NCBI GenBank assembly: GCA_025060195.1
Contig: JANXCQ010000023.1
Coordinates: 1 to 64,000, forward strand
Length of the DNA: 64,000 nucleotides
Source: Gemmatales bacterium
GTDB taxonomy: Bacteria; Planctomycetota; Planctomycetia; Gemmatales; HRBIN36
Direction of reading: 5' to 3'
The position numbers and the translations under genes are program-made. The notes under the pieces are model-generated. The model was given only the letters and a program-made list of their open reading frames with translations. It did no database searches and was not told the DNA's origin. This document shows positions 1-9,381 of the stretch, piece by piece (position 1 is the first letter of the stretch; every line of letters starts with the position of its first letter).

Positions 1-86
1 CGCTCCGCCCCTACCGCCGCCTCCGCCCCTAATGCGACGAATAGTGTCCATGCACACAGAAAACATGATCCCAGCGCGGACTTCAT
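1..86 (-). CDS. 5' end of a secreted protein gene, cut by the window edge
   Basis: Only the first 28 codons are present. They read M-K-S-A-L-G-S-C followed by a hydrophobic core and an A-E-A stretch, which is a typical Sec signal peptide with a plausible cleavage site after AEA. The start ATG at 84-86 is preceded on the minus strand by GGGAGG six bases upstream. It lies 75 bases downstream of the zinc-ribbon protease on the same strand, so it may be the next gene of that transcription unit. The mature protein is outside the window, so no function can be given. Confidence 0.6.
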   Translation of the reverse strand, partial: MKSALGSCFLCAWTLFVALGAEAAVGAE

Positions 87-161
87 GCAATCCTCCCAAT
101 AACGAGGCGAGCGTCAGTTCATGTCGCAGCCTAGCGTTTTGCCGTACGATCCGCAATTCTT

Positions 162-2021
162 TTATGGGCCAACGCGAGCGGCACCGACGACCAGGCGCAC
201 CTCTGCGGGCGCGAAATTGGCATTGGCAACCTGCAAAGTATACACACCAGTGACGCCGATCTCGCAACGCATAGGCTCGTTATCAAACGTTTGCACGCCG
301 ATGGCTACGACTCGGCCTTGGGGATCGAACAGCGTCAGAAGTACACCTTCGACGCCCACTGGCTGAGCTGCCAAGACACATACCTCGCCTGCCTGTAGGC
401 GAAACGTGAAACGCTGTTCTGCGAACAAGCCGAGTATGAACTGCCTCTCTAACACTTTCCGCACTTCGGGTTTCAGCTCCACGGGTTTCACAGGCCTACG
501 AGCCACGCGGCGCTGGAGCATTTCGTCAATCTCACGCTCCGTGTAACTCACATCCGGGTCGCGCAGCAGGTCATGCAGATGACGGATTTCTAAAGCAAAA
601 TTGAGACCTTCCAGATTCACGTCGCGGTCGGGAGTGCGACGAATCACCAGCGTGTTGACACCCACTACTTGGCCGTTGAAATCAAACAAAGGTCCGCCGC
701 TGTTACCCGGATTAACGCTCGCGGTGGTTTGAATGAATTGCATCGGCTCTAATCCGCGAAACTTGCGCCCGACGCCACTGACAATTCCCTCGGTCAACGT
801 CTGCGGTAAGATTGCGCGGTCGCCCGCACCTGGATGACCGATAGCAAAGACCTTTTCGCCCACGGCGGGCTGATAACCATGCGGCGCGAGACGAACTGGC
901 TGGATACCGTGTCGCCTCAGGTCCTCTGCAATGGCATTACAATCAATGAGGGCCACATCCGCCTGGCGGGACATCCGCGTAATCCGCACGCGCGGGGAAG
1001 CGGCTCGCAACAGGAGCTTACCTTTCGCATCCAGGAATATCAGCTCGAGGCCCGAGGCGGCTACCTCCACGACGTGATTATTGGTGGCGACGTACCAGTC
1101 TCCGTTATGGTGTACAACGAACCCCGAGCCGTGGCCGCCGCGGTTGGCATCGAGCTTGGCTAAGACTAAAGGCACGGAAGGCGCCAACCGCGCAAACAGT
1201 TCCTGCAGATTGGCAGGTCGTTGCTCTGCAGGCCTTTGCGGACTAAGATTGGCGTCTGGTTCAGATTTAACGGGCGCTTGAGCGGAGTCAGGTTTGGTTG
1301 GGAGTCCCGGCTTTGGCTGCGGCTCAACGGGTTCGGTCTTGTCCCCAGCCGCGGGGGACTGCTCGCGTGGCTTGGGTGCATTTTCATTTACTCGATGGTC
1401 GGCGTCGGTTTGGGGCATTCGCTCCGCAGGTTGCAGCTGCGCTTGGCGTCGGGAGCTACCCGAACCCACCAGCCAGAAGAACAACAATCCCATTGAAATG
1501 ACGATTACCAAACCTCCGCCCATGCACCACGCGACTAACGAAAGGCGGCGGCTGTCCTGAATTGGCATAGGAGGGGGTGGAGCGCTCAGGACGCCCGGCG
1601 GGGAAGGCGGAGCCGACCCGAGCGGCGCCGTAGGCGCGGCCGAGACATAGGGCAGGGGCACAGGCATAGTCGGACACTGTCCTGCCCCAGGAGAGACTGG
1701 CACGCCCGCCCCGAAGAATCCTACGTTTGTCTGTCTACCAGAGCTGCCTGCTCCATAAGGCGTAACAGCGGCCGTGAAAGTTTCCCCACAGCGCGTGCAA
1801 CGCACCGTCCTCCCCATACTGTTGGCGGGGGCGGGAGCAGTAGCACCACAACGAGGACAACTAATCGTCAGGCTTGCCCCCGCTTCTGGATTCTGCGGAG
1901 CCGCGCCAAACGACACTGTCCCTGCAGGCGAGGTCTGTCCACAAGCATAACACACCCACTCTCCCCGTGCATTGCGCGACCCCCGGGTCGAACCACAGAA
2001 GCTGCAACGCAAGGTTGCCAT
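162..2021 (-). CDS. Membrane-anchored zinc-ribbon, trypsin-like (HtrA/Deg-type) serine protease
   Basis: The 619-residue protein has two N-terminal CxxC pairs of zinc ribbons (C6/C9 with C24/C27, and C55/C58 with C75/C78), then a Pro/Ala-rich linker, one membrane segment at about 161-185, and a charged linker to about 270. The C-terminal half is an S1C-type protease with the triad H316 (NNHVVEV), D355 (QADVAL) and S441 (NPGNSGGPLF). No PDZ domain is visible after the protease domain; the last 100 residues form an unassigned beta-rich tail. The zinc ribbons should be cytoplasmic and the protease extracytoplasmic, so it may work as a sensor or quality-control protease, which is inference. AGGAGG lies six bases before the ATG. 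Confidence 0.85.
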   Translation of the reverse strand: MATLRCSFCGSTRGSRNARGEWVCYACGQTSPAGTVSFGAAPQNPEAGASLTISCPRCGATAPAPANSMGRTVRCTRCGETFTAAVTPYGAGSSGRQTNVGFFGAGVPVSPGAGQCPTMPVPLPYVSAAPTAPLGSAPPSPPGVLSAPPPPMPIQDSRRLSLVAWCMGGGLVIVISMGLLFFWLVGSGSSRRQAQLQPAERMPQTDADHRVNENAPKPREQSPAAGDKTEPVEPQPKPGLPTKPDSAQAPVKSEPDANLSPQRPAEQRPANLQELFARLAPSVPLVLAKLDANRGGHGSGFVVHHNGDWYVATNNHVVEVAASGLELIFLDAKGKLLLRAASPRVRITRMSRQADVALIDCNAIAEDLRRHGIQPVRLAPHGYQPAVGEKVFAIGHPGAGDRAILPQTLTEGIVSGVGRKFRGLEPMQFIQTTASVNPGNSGGPLFDFNGQVVGVNTLVIRRTPDRDVNLEGLNFALEIRHLHDLLRDPDVSYTEREIDEMLQRRVARRPVKPVELKPEVRKVLERQFILGLFAEQRFTFRLQAGEVCVLAAQPVGVEGVLLTLFDPQGRVVAIGVQTFDNEPMRCEIGVTGVYTLQVANANFAPAEVRLVVGAARVGP

Positions 2022-4562
2022 AAACTGCCTCCTATTTGCTTACCCACTGACGACTCACTGTCTATATGGTACCACTCAGACCCAATGCAGGCCAACAATT
2101 TTTGCTCGGCTCAGCCACCTAGGTTGGCTTGGCAGTAACAACATTTCCAGGGATGGCCCGACCTTAGTCAGCCACTTCCGCCCAGGGCCACTCGCTAAAT
2201 ATGGTCTCGCTTATCGCGTGGGGTAGCGTGGTGGTAGAAAGCGTGTACACCCGTGAAGCCGACGTTTGCCCCACGGAAGAAATCGCTCGCTGCCTGAACG
2301 CCAGACTTCTTACAACAACTGATATGATAGCTACCGTCAACTGTATCCGGCTCTGCGGCACCTGTTTTCTCAGTTGTCGTGTTTAAGCCACAGCTGGGTG
2401 AACTTTTGGTTGGTCGCTCTAAGTATGATTTCAAGTTTTAGCTCTTGACGTCAGGCAGACCCGCAGCGAATCTCCGATTCTCACATTGTGCTATCGCTGC
2501 CCTGGGAGAAACTTAGAGGGTAAACGACTGAAGCGTGCCGGCAGCTACGTTACATTGGGTGCTCCTGCTCCATAAATCCACAGTTGAACGTGCAGCCCAA
2601 CAATCACTGGGACACTTCATTATGGCTGAAGCATCAGCCCTCGAAGTGGTTGTTCTAGCAAGCCAGTGAACGCGTTCTTCAACGTCTATTCGAGTGTAAT
2701 TTCCGTGGCACCGCTTGATCATTTGGTGCGATGCTAATTTTAGCCGAGAGTCGCCGCGAGAAGGCTGCTTCGTAGTATTGGAGTCCTTAACCTTCCTAAA
2801 CGTAATAGGCCTCGATGCCAAATTGCAGCGGATCTAGCCCCACTATCATTCCCCTAAGAAACTTATCCTTAGTTGGTCGGGCGATGGAGACCTTTTCGGC
2901 GCGCCAAGGTTGGCCGTCAGTCTCCCGCACCAAAGTTACGTAAATAGTCCGACCACCCATTGACATATCCATGGTTACGGGTCTTGCGAAGGATAGTCCG
3001 GCACGGCTTCAATAGGGCAGTTGATGCGGCTTAGCTCATAGCTAAGGGTGAGATAGTAGCCTCGCGACTAATCGCCGAGAGCCACTGCCACGACGCGATT
3101 CAGGACTACTTCTCGGGTTACGAGGGCATAAGACGCAGGCCAATTCTGCCTAATAACACCCCGATTTAGGAACGTACGCCCATTGCCAGCACTAGCCGCC
3201 GATGCCGTTGCCTCTGGGCGAAGAAGTTCTCCACAGTGGTTTGCAATGTGGCAAAGATCGGGGAATCACGCATGGTGCATTTCTCTGCGTCTAGGCCAGT
3301 ACAAGGCTACGCCAATGAGCGCTGCTCCGCCAAGGAAGAAAACTAAGGCGGCTCGCGGCTTACTTACATCCGTAAGGGAATTCTTTTGAACTTTTTTGAG
3401 TGCAGGATACGAAAAAGCTAGGTCACAGCTTCATGTCCATGGTCAGTCCGAGACCAGCCACGCTGATTGTCTTTCATTCTTTACTCCGATTTGTAAATCA
3501 TTTCACGCACGGGTAGGGGATAGTTCAGTGAAACGTAAACTTACCGCTCGGAGTTTCGCTTTGGCGAAAGTGGAACTGCGAATGACAGAGATCATCGCAG
3601 AGGATAGACTAGGAGACCCAGCGCTCATCGTTGAGGCTAGCTAATGCCGATCCGCAGTCAGTCTCCGATGGGTGTCCATCGTAGACCTTCACGAATGGTT
3701 GGGCGAAGAGAATTGCCTACCCCGGGCTATCAGCGTTTCTCTAGGTATGTACGGTTCTCGTTCTCTTAGGTATTTTCGAGCACCCGAGAACAATTCAGGG
3801 AGATTGCGCTCGCAAACACGGGAGTCATTAATGTAATGGCACGTAGCACAGAATAGCGCATCGGATACAGAATTAGTTCTGCCTCCATCTCAATGCCGGG
3901 AAATCTCAATGGCGTCAAATTAGTTATACGGTCGCTTTTCTAGGTTATCCACGGGCGCATAAATGTCCGACATCGTGATGAAGTCAGTACGAACCCGGAG
4001 TCCCGCAACTCGTCTCCTATTATGTCTGATACCATCGGCTAGAAGGGCTAAGAGTGTGGGAGTGCCCGCAGCCGACCTGAGTGCTCGGCCTCGTATTCGC
4101 TCGTCATCGCTCACTTAGTTTCCTCGCGTTCATCGGCTTATCCCGCGGTTGTACCGATTGCCGATGGCTCTGCCCGGGATTGGCCTGACTCATGTATCTT
4201 CCGGACAATTGTCAGATGACCTGATCGTCAGATTAACCAGGTCCTTGCAGGTCGCCAGGCGAAGGCGAGCGAAATCTTGGGTTTTACGTAGGCTACCGCC
4301 GCCTACCATGTTGCCTTTTTGTGCCGACCCGTATCCCGCGCGAATTATGGATGCCACTGAGTTGAGTGATGCCCAGCAGGCAGCGAATTTCGGTCATGAC
4401 TCCACTGTTGTCGCCAATGGAAGTTGTTCTATGTCGTAGCGGATTCCCGACCATGCGTTTCCGCGTTGGCACCACTCACCTGTGAGTCATGATGTCCCAA
4501 GAATATTTACGTCGCTGTGATTGGCATGCGGTCTGTCGCGTTAGTTGTTGGTCTTCGAGGGT
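2022..4562. other. 2.5 kb stretch with no recognisable gene
   Basis: Only short frames without family resemblance, Shine-Dalgarno sequence or consistent codon use are present. By eye the base composition is more even than in the flanking genes. No tRNA, rRNA or insertion sequence was recognised. It must contain the promoter of the protease gene that starts at 2021. A small inverted repeat (ACTCAC-CT-GTGAGT) lies near 4473. I cannot tell whether this is decayed coding DNA, regulatory DNA or spacer. Confidence 0.5.
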
Positions 4563-5180
4563 TCACGAAGTCCGATAATTCGGATGAAGCTCTGGTTCGG
4601 GGAGCAGGGGAAACTCACGCAGTAAATCCTGCCAAGTGAGCAGTGGCATCGGTTGGAAACCGAGACGGGCTAAGCGCGGCGATTGCAGAAAACACTCCTT
4701 TTCCAGCACGTAATAACGGTTATATTCCTCAATGAGCCGTTGGATCGAACTCAAATCCAAGCTCTGCACGTGGCGTAGCCAGCGCTGATTAAATCGGCGG
4801 ATGGAGTCGATGAGTTCGTGGAGGGTGGTTACCAGAACATGACGACGGGGGTCAGGAGGCAGAGGTAAGCGCAACCGCGGGGCTAATTGCTTCTCGAGAT
4901 GCTCCAAAATCGAAAGTGAGCCTGGTTGCAGGCAGAATTTCAACTGCGTCCAATCACCGGCTAGGCATTTAAGCTGACCGAGCCGTAAACGCACCATAGC
5001 GAGCCAATCGTCTTCACTATCAGGTTGGCGCAGACGGGCCAGGGATTCATACAGTTGTGCCACCGCGTCGGCGAGGCGTTTGCCACGACGCACGAATGCC
5101 GGGCCGCCATACTGTGCCTGGATCAAACACAACCATTCCCGCCCTTCCTGTCGAGCTGGAATAATTGTTTCCTCGCTCAT
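4563..5180 (-). CDS. Conserved hypothetical protein
   Basis: This 205-residue soluble protein is Leu/Arg-rich and apparently mostly helical, with no signal peptide, no membrane segment and no catalytic motif I recognise. The start chosen is the ATG at 5180 (M-S-E-E-T-I-I-P), with GGAG upstream; an ATG eight codons earlier (5204) would place the start directly behind a TATAAT box. It is transcribed divergently from the gene at 5262 with only about 80 bases between the chosen starts, so the two may share a control region. Function unknown. Confidence 0.7.
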   Translation of the reverse strand: MSEETIIPARQEGREWLCLIQAQYGGPAFVRRGKRLADAVAQLYESLARLRQPDSEDDWLAMVRLRLGQLKCLAGDWTQLKFCLQPGSLSILEHLEKQLAPRLRLPLPPDPRRHVLVTTLHELIDSIRRFNQRWLRHVQSLDLSSIQRLIEEYNRYYVLEKECFLQSPRLARLGFQPMPLLTWQDLLREFPLLPEPELHPNYRTS

Positions 5181-5208
5181 GTCGCCCAGCTCCGGGTTAT
5201 GCATGCTG

Positions 5209-5218
5209 GATTATAATC
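5209..5218. promoter_or_regulatory. Possible bidirectional -10 box between divergent genes
   Basis: The sequence GATTATAATC contains TATAAT on both strands and sits between the divergent genes starting at 5180 (minus) and 5262 (plus). No convincing TTGACA-like -35 box is visible at 16-18 bases on either side, so the call rests on the -10 symmetry and position alone. Confidence 0.3.
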
Positions 5219-5261
5219 TAAACAGGAACACGGGCGGGGAAGTATCCGAGGGAAGGAGCTT

Positions 5262-5711
5262 ATGGCCGATACACCGACGCCTAGCGACCTGGAAACTGAT
5301 CCGCGTTTTCCCAGCGGCAAATGGCTCGGCTTTTTCCTGCAGCCAGCCCTGCCGCCGGGTCGGCATGAGATGGAATTGCTCTTGACCTTCCGCCAGGGTC
5401 AGCTTACAGGTGAGGGTCGCGATTGTGTGGGCAGATTTCATGTGCGCGGCACGTATGAACTGGCCGGCGGAAGGTGTGAATGGATCAAGCAATACATCGG
5501 TCGCCATGCAGTGCATTATCGCGGCTTCAACGAAGGCAAAGGAATCTGGGGCACCTGGGAAATCATCGGCGAGGTGGTACCTTCGCGGGGCGGATTCCAC
5601 ATTTGGCCCGAAGGCATGCCCGACCCGACCAAGCCGCACCTCAGCGAGGAAGCCGAATTGCCTCTTCCCAAGCGCAAACGGCGCCGTGTGCGCGAGCTGG
5701 TAGCCCGGTGA
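5262..5711 (+). CDS. Conserved hypothetical protein
   Basis: This is a 149-residue soluble protein. Alternating hydrophobic and charged residues between 20 and 120 suggest a beta-sheet fold, and it ends in a basic KRKRRR segment. No signal peptide or known catalytic motif is visible. GAGGGAAGGAG lies just before the ATG. The TGA stop overlaps the GTG start of the downstream LRR lipoprotein (GTGA), so the two are probably translationally coupled. I do not recognise the family. Confidence 0.75.
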   Translation: MADTPTPSDLETDPRFPSGKWLGFFLQPALPPGRHEMELLLTFRQGQLTGEGRDCVGRFHVRGTYELAGGRCEWIKQYIGRHAVHYRGFNEGKGIWGTWEIIGEVVPSRGGFHIWPEGMPDPTKPHLSEEAELPLPKRKRRRVRELVAR

Positions 5712-6727
5712 TCTTAGCGGGTACCTCTGGGCGGTTAGCACGGAAGTCTCACTCACTTGGTAAAAACGGCCAGTTTTTGCTGTTGACCGTGACGTTTTGG
5801 AGTCTCGCGAGCCTTGGATGTATGGATTACTCAGATAGTGAGCGTGCGGCGCGCCGGTTGGAATTCGCTGGAGCCCGCCTGGAACGAGACCAGTTCTCAG
5901 GAGAAGTGCTCGGTGTGGAATTCTCCGATGTGCCGTGGTCGCCACGCTGGTGGGAAGACTTAGCCCAGTTCATGAACCTGCAGAGCCTGGTGCTGGTACG
6001 TAACGGTCTGAGCGACGCCGAGCTAGGGCACTTACCTGAGTGGCCCAACTTGAAACGTTTGGTGTTGACGGGCAACGCCATTACCGATGCTGGTTTGAGG
6101 CACATCCAGAAATATGCGTGCCTTCGCGAATTGGCGCTTTCTTATACGCAGGTAACCGACTGCGCCTTGGCCGAATTGACCACTTGGCCTGGGTTAGAGG
6201 AACTCCATCTTCATGGCACCCTGATTACAGACCGCGGATTAGCCAATCTTGTTTCCTGCGGGCGTCTGCGAAGGCTCGGGTTGCGACAAACCGCCATCAC
6301 CGATGAGGCTGTACCCGTGCTGGCGTCGCTTTCGACCTTGGAAGAACTAGACCTCAGCGACACAGCCCTGCGGGGCACGAGCGTGAATCGTCTGGCTGCT
6401 TTACCGAACTTACGGCGGCTCTGGTTGAATGGCATCCCGCTGGACGACGAAGTGATCGCGGCCCTGGTCAAGTGTTCCCACCTAGAGGAATTAGGTCTAG
6501 CACGCACCTCTATCTCTGATGAAGGGGTAGAACTCCTGGGCCAACTGAGCTATTTGGCAAAGCTCGACGTGCGGGGTAGTCGGGTCAGTACCGCAGCTAT
6601 GGCGCGCTGGCAAAAGCAACATCCGCACTGTCGCCTCTTATACCTGGTGGTCGTCGATCCTGCTGAGAACTATGCAGAGCCTGTGGAAAACTTTTTTCCA
6701 TTGCCCCAGCCGCGACAGTTACGATGA
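5708..6727 (+). CDS. Leucine-rich-repeat lipoprotein
   Basis: From the GTG at 5708 the protein is 339 residues. It begins with a basic n-region, a hydrophobic stretch and a lipobox (LASLGC, C38), so it is probably anchored to a membrane by lipid. Residues of about 85-310 consist of eight or nine LRR units of the short 23-25 residue type (pattern LxxLxLxxTxITDxGL), as found in planctomycete LRR proteins. The frame is open upstream to an ATG at 5480, but that part lies inside the preceding gene and has no signal peptide. The GTGA overlap with the previous gene supports the GTG start. It is probably a surface or periplasmic protein-binding scaffold; the partner is unknown. Confidence 0.8.
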   Translation: MILAGTSGRLARKSHSLGKNGQFLLLTVTFWSLASLGCMDYSDSERAARRLEFAGARLERDQFSGEVLGVEFSDVPWSPRWWEDLAQFMNLQSLVLVRNGLSDAELGHLPEWPNLKRLVLTGNAITDAGLRHIQKYACLRELALSYTQVTDCALAELTTWPGLEELHLHGTLITDRGLANLVSCGRLRRLGLRQTAITDEAVPVLASLSTLEELDLSDTALRGTSVNRLAALPNLRRLWLNGIPLDDEVIAALVKCSHLEELGLARTSISDEGVELLGQLSYLAKLDVRGSRVSTAAMARWQKQHPHCRLLYLVVVDPAENYAEPVENFFPLPQPRQLR

Positions 6728-6731
6728 AAGG

Positions 6732-7691
6732 TCATTGGGTCAGCCATTGACGCAAATGGCTCCAGGGGGAGGCCCGTCGGTGCGGCTGCCATCCGTAGAA
6801 GATTGACCAGGCTTGTTCCGGCGTTTGGCCCATAATCCGCCACCGTTCCGATAACGGCGGGACAGCAGCGCCCCGTTGAAGATCGGCAAGGAAACCTTGC
6901 AGGCAGGTGCGATGCTGCGGCCCGGCTCGCAAGAGCAGAAACGTCCATGACCAGGCCTCTGCATATTCCAGCACGCCCATCTGCTGCATGCGTGTCAAAC
7001 GTTCTAATCGGGTCAGGTTCGCTTGCCAACCCTGGCGCGTCTGGCGCTCGAGTTGCTCGGCCAAGCGTTCCTGCCAACCGTGTCCTTCGGGTACCTCGTA
7101 GTACATGGCCAATCCCTCATCGAGCCATAGCGGCAACCCTGGCAGGGAAGGATTGAGCACCGCATGAACGAACTCATGCCGCAATGTTCGCCGAAGATCG
7201 GGGCCGATCACGGCCACGATGACGGGTGTCTTGCCATGCACGAAAAAGAGGCCTTGACGGTTGATATCGCGCTGGGTCAGGTGCGGCACATTCTGCAATA
7301 AGAACTGCTCATACATTTCGCGGTCGTGGAACAGATACAGACGGATTCGCTCAATGCGCAAAGGCACGCCCAATTCGGTTTGCATGCGTTCACCCAGTTC
7401 CAGCAACTCTTGGGCCAGCGCGTCGAGGTGCCGCACCGGGCCATCGGCGCAGACCAGAAACGGTCCCGACTGCGCCTGCCACGGCCAATCGTGCGTCTGG
7501 CCCGGCAATGGTGCAGGGGTGCAATTCATTCCGAGTAATACGAGGAAACTCAGCATAGGCCCGAACGCAATAAGCGGCCCCGTAGTGCGTTCGCTTGGAC
7601 ACGCGCACGGACAGACACATTTACGCGCAATCATAGGCTCGCGTGGCGCGACAGCACCGGTAAATCTGGGCCTCAGACATACGTCTGGCAT
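6732..7691 (-). CDS. Secreted peptidase MA-like (gluzincin) metallopeptidase
   Basis: The centre carries a zinc-peptidase signature, RHEFVHAVL (HExxH), followed about 20 residues later by WLDEGLAMYYE, the usual position of the third, Glu ligand of gluzincins. A hydrophobic segment ending near MNCTPAP can serve as signal peptide. The full frame from 7691 is 319 residues; ATGs at 7634 and 7556 are alternative starts, and none has a strong Shine-Dalgarno sequence. It converges on the LRR lipoprotein gene with four bases between the stops. A large inverted repeat lies 16 bases upstream of the first ATG. Substrate unknown; DUF1570-like planctomycete proteins are the closest family I can name. Confidence 0.7.
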   Translation of the reverse strand: MPDVCLRPRFTGAVAPREPMIARKCVCPCACPSERTTGPLIAFGPMLSFLVLLGMNCTPAPLPGQTHDWPWQAQSGPFLVCADGPVRHLDALAQELLELGERMQTELGVPLRIERIRLYLFHDREMYEQFLLQNVPHLTQRDINRQGLFFVHGKTPVIVAVIGPDLRRTLRHEFVHAVLNPSLPGLPLWLDEGLAMYYEVPEGHGWQERLAEQLERQTRQGWQANLTRLERLTRMQQMGVLEYAEAWSWTFLLLRAGPQHRTCLQGFLADLQRGAAVPPLSERWRIMGQTPEQAWSIFYGWQPHRRASPWSHLRQWLTQ

Positions 7692-7707
7692 GGTACACCA
7701 AAGAGAT

Positions 7708-7779
7708 GCCTATCGGGCCGCTGAAGAATGGGACTATATGGCTCGCAGGGGACTACTTCAGACCGATAGGCCTTATCGG
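7708..7779 (-). promoter_or_regulatory. Structured leader upstream of the peptidase gene
   Basis: GCCTATCGG at 7708-7716 pairs with CCGATAGGC at 7763-7771, and inside it CTGAAG at 7721-7726 pairs with CTTCAG at 7756-7761. A third segment, TATCGG at 7774-7779, can pair with the same CCGATA (7763-7768) to form a small local hairpin instead. Two mutually exclusive folds are therefore possible in the minus-strand leader, ending 16 bases before the ATG at 7691. The sequence match is direct observation; a control role is inference. Confidence 0.45.
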
Positions 7780-8054
7780 CAGGCAAACATCTGCGACGAA
7801 AAAGAAGGAGGCTCGATTAGTTTTAGCCAACAGCCAGCGCGCCGAACCTTCCGATACTATAAGTAAGGCTTACCCATTTTAAGCCACTTGTATAGACGGT
7901 ACGCTAACCTGAAATCGCTCAAAAACTCGCCATAGCACGCTTGAGTACGCTGCGATTGCATCAAGTAAGCCGCCTGGCCTCGATTGCGCCGTGGTTAGAA
8001 TCCAGCATGTCTAGCACTGGACCTGACAAGCTCGGACCATTTGACATTTGCATA
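7780..8054. other. Rest of the gap behind the peptidase gene
   Basis: The gap 7692-8054 holds the inverted-repeat leader described separately and otherwise no gene, tRNA or clear promoter that I can recognise. Confidence 0.4.
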
Positions 8055-8714
8055 CTAACGCTGCAGCTGTAAGGCGCACCAGAGGCTGGGGTCTTCCCAG
8101 AACGGGAAATCAGGGCCAACGGTGGGCGTTTGATCGCCTAGTTCGAGATCGCGCAACCAGTAGTACCAACCCAAGCGAGGATGGTTTTCGGGGTCGTAAC
8201 CGTGAAGCACATGGGCGGGCAGGAAGGCTTCGAGTATGTAGCCACTACGGCGACGGTGTGCCTGGAAAACCAGGTCGGAAGGCGAAACGATCGGCGCGTT
8301 TTCCGAGGCGCGGGGTATGGTCAGTTGGCCTGCCACGGGCGCTTCACGGTCTTCGCCGCCGCCTGCGGGGAGAAAGTAAAAGTAGTGGCAATAGCGATCG
8401 GCACGGTGAATAGCCCGAACATCGCGCGTGCTGATCCAAACGTGAAGGCCATCGGAACTGCGTGGTCGGGAGGCATCACCGAGCGGCGGGCGGTCTTTCC
8501 CGCGCACTTCCACCTGAATCCCCAGTCCCAACTCGTTCCAAGCCACCCTAACGTCACCGAAGGTCTTTTGACCATTCAGTTCGGCCAAATGCGGTAACCG
8601 GTATGTCGAATCGAGATCCAAAATCCGCTCATGTCCCTCCCTCGGCATCTGGGCCAGATAACGGCATGGAAAGGTAAAGCGGAATAGGAACACAGTCGGA
8701 ACGATTTCCGCCAT
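8055..8714 (-). CDS. Carbohydrate-binding-like (CBM9-type fold) conserved planctomycete protein
   Basis: This 219-residue protein has the layout of the CBM9-like proteins seen in planctomycetes: N-terminal PTVFLFRFTFPCR, central WNELGLGIQVEVRGK and DGLHVWISTRD, and C-terminal GWYYWLRDLELG with EDPSLW. There is no signal peptide. The central DxxxVWI and the following aromatic strand resemble the ligand-binding beta-sandwich of family 9 modules, so it may bind a sugar, but this is fold-level inference only. The gene lies 29 bases downstream of queF on the same strand and may be co-transcribed with it. Confidence 0.55.
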   Translation of the reverse strand: MAEIVPTVFLFRFTFPCRYLAQMPREGHERILDLDSTYRLPHLAELNGQKTFGDVRVAWNELGLGIQVEVRGKDRPPLGDASRPRSSDGLHVWISTRDVRAIHRADRYCHYFYFLPAGGGEDREAPVAGQLTIPRASENAPIVSPSDLVFQAHRRRSGYILEAFLPAHVLHGYDPENHPRLGWYYWLRDLELGDQTPTVGPDFPFWEDPSLWCALQLQR

Positions 8715-8743
8715 GATACGCTTGTACCAGCGCCTGCGCCAGC

Positions 8744-9205
8744 TCAGCGTTTCCGACTACGCCGACTGCGCGGTTTGCTCTCACATTCCTCGCAAGATTC
8801 TTCCTCGTCCTCGTCAGTCGAAGCGACGTAAACGGCAGTTACCGTTGTGGTCATACCGCCGCGAGGGTTGAATTCCGCAATTACCTCACAATGGCGCGGC
8901 TTGCAGGCAGCAACGAAATCATCCAGCAGACGGTTCACCAGCATCTCGTAGAAGATGCCAACATTGCGGTAACGTTGCAAATAAAGCTTGAGCGACTTGA
9001 GTTCGACGCAGAGCTTGTCCGGAATGTAGCGGAAAGTAATCGTGCCGAAGTCGGGTTGTCCTGTACGTGGACAAACACTGGTAAATTCGGGGCACTCGAT
9101 CTCGATGACGTAATCGCGGTCGGGATACTCGTTGGGAAAAGTCTCTAATTGATCAGCACTGGGCTGCTGATCTAAGGCGGGTTTCGCAGAAGACGTCACC
9201 GGCAT
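8744..9205 (-). CDS. queF: NADPH-dependent 7-cyano-7-deazaguanine (preQ0) reductase QueF
   Basis: The enzyme reduces preQ0 to preQ1 in queuosine biosynthesis. The 153-residue length fits the short, unimodular QueF type. C45 and D52 in [12 protein letters not shown] are the thioimide-forming Cys and the general acid; [19 protein letters not shown]-type residues form the substrate and cofactor site. A charged C-terminal tail with [10 protein letters not shown] is unusual but short. GAGG lies eight bases before the ATG. It is divergent from queC (176 bases between), which supplies its substrate, so the pair probably shares a control region. I see no preQ1 riboswitch there. Confidence 0.93.
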   Translation of the reverse strand: MPVTSSAKPALDQQPSADQLETFPNEYPDRDYVIEIECPEFTSVCPRTGQPDFGTITFRYIPDKLCVELKSLKLYLQRYRNVGIFYEMLVNRLLDDFVAACKPRHCEVIAEFNPRGGMTTTVTAVYVASTDEDEEESCEECESKPRSRRSRKR

Positions 9206-9381
9206 GGGTGATCCTCGTTATGAGAATCCTAGTATTTCCCCCACAGGTTCTGAATCGTCTGACCTGACCTACGCACAGACTCGTGGAAAGGTTGGCGCTC
9301 TCCTAGCTCGAGCTGGCGTAAAATCATGCTGCGGAGGTCTCGTAAGATATCATAGAGTTTCCTGCTGGCCTGAGGCTGGCG

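Noticed and set aside
1-253. Plus-strand frames at the left edge
   Set aside because: They overlap the protease end antisense, and the minus-strand signal peptide with its Shine-Dalgarno sequence explains the edge better.
3944-3953. DnaA-box-like TTATCCACG; also TTATCCACA within the DUF3604 gene near 31527
   Set aside because: Single boxes, far apart, one inside a gene. No cluster or AT-rich unwinding element supports an origin.
5480-5707. Upstream extension of the LRR lipoprotein gene to the ATG at 5480
   Set aside because: It lies wholly within the preceding gene, would bury the lipoprotein signal, and the GTGA overlap gives a better start.
9206-9381. Possible preQ1 riboswitch between queF and queC
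   Set aside because: I looked for the short hairpin with A-rich tail that defines preQ1-I and found none on either strand.
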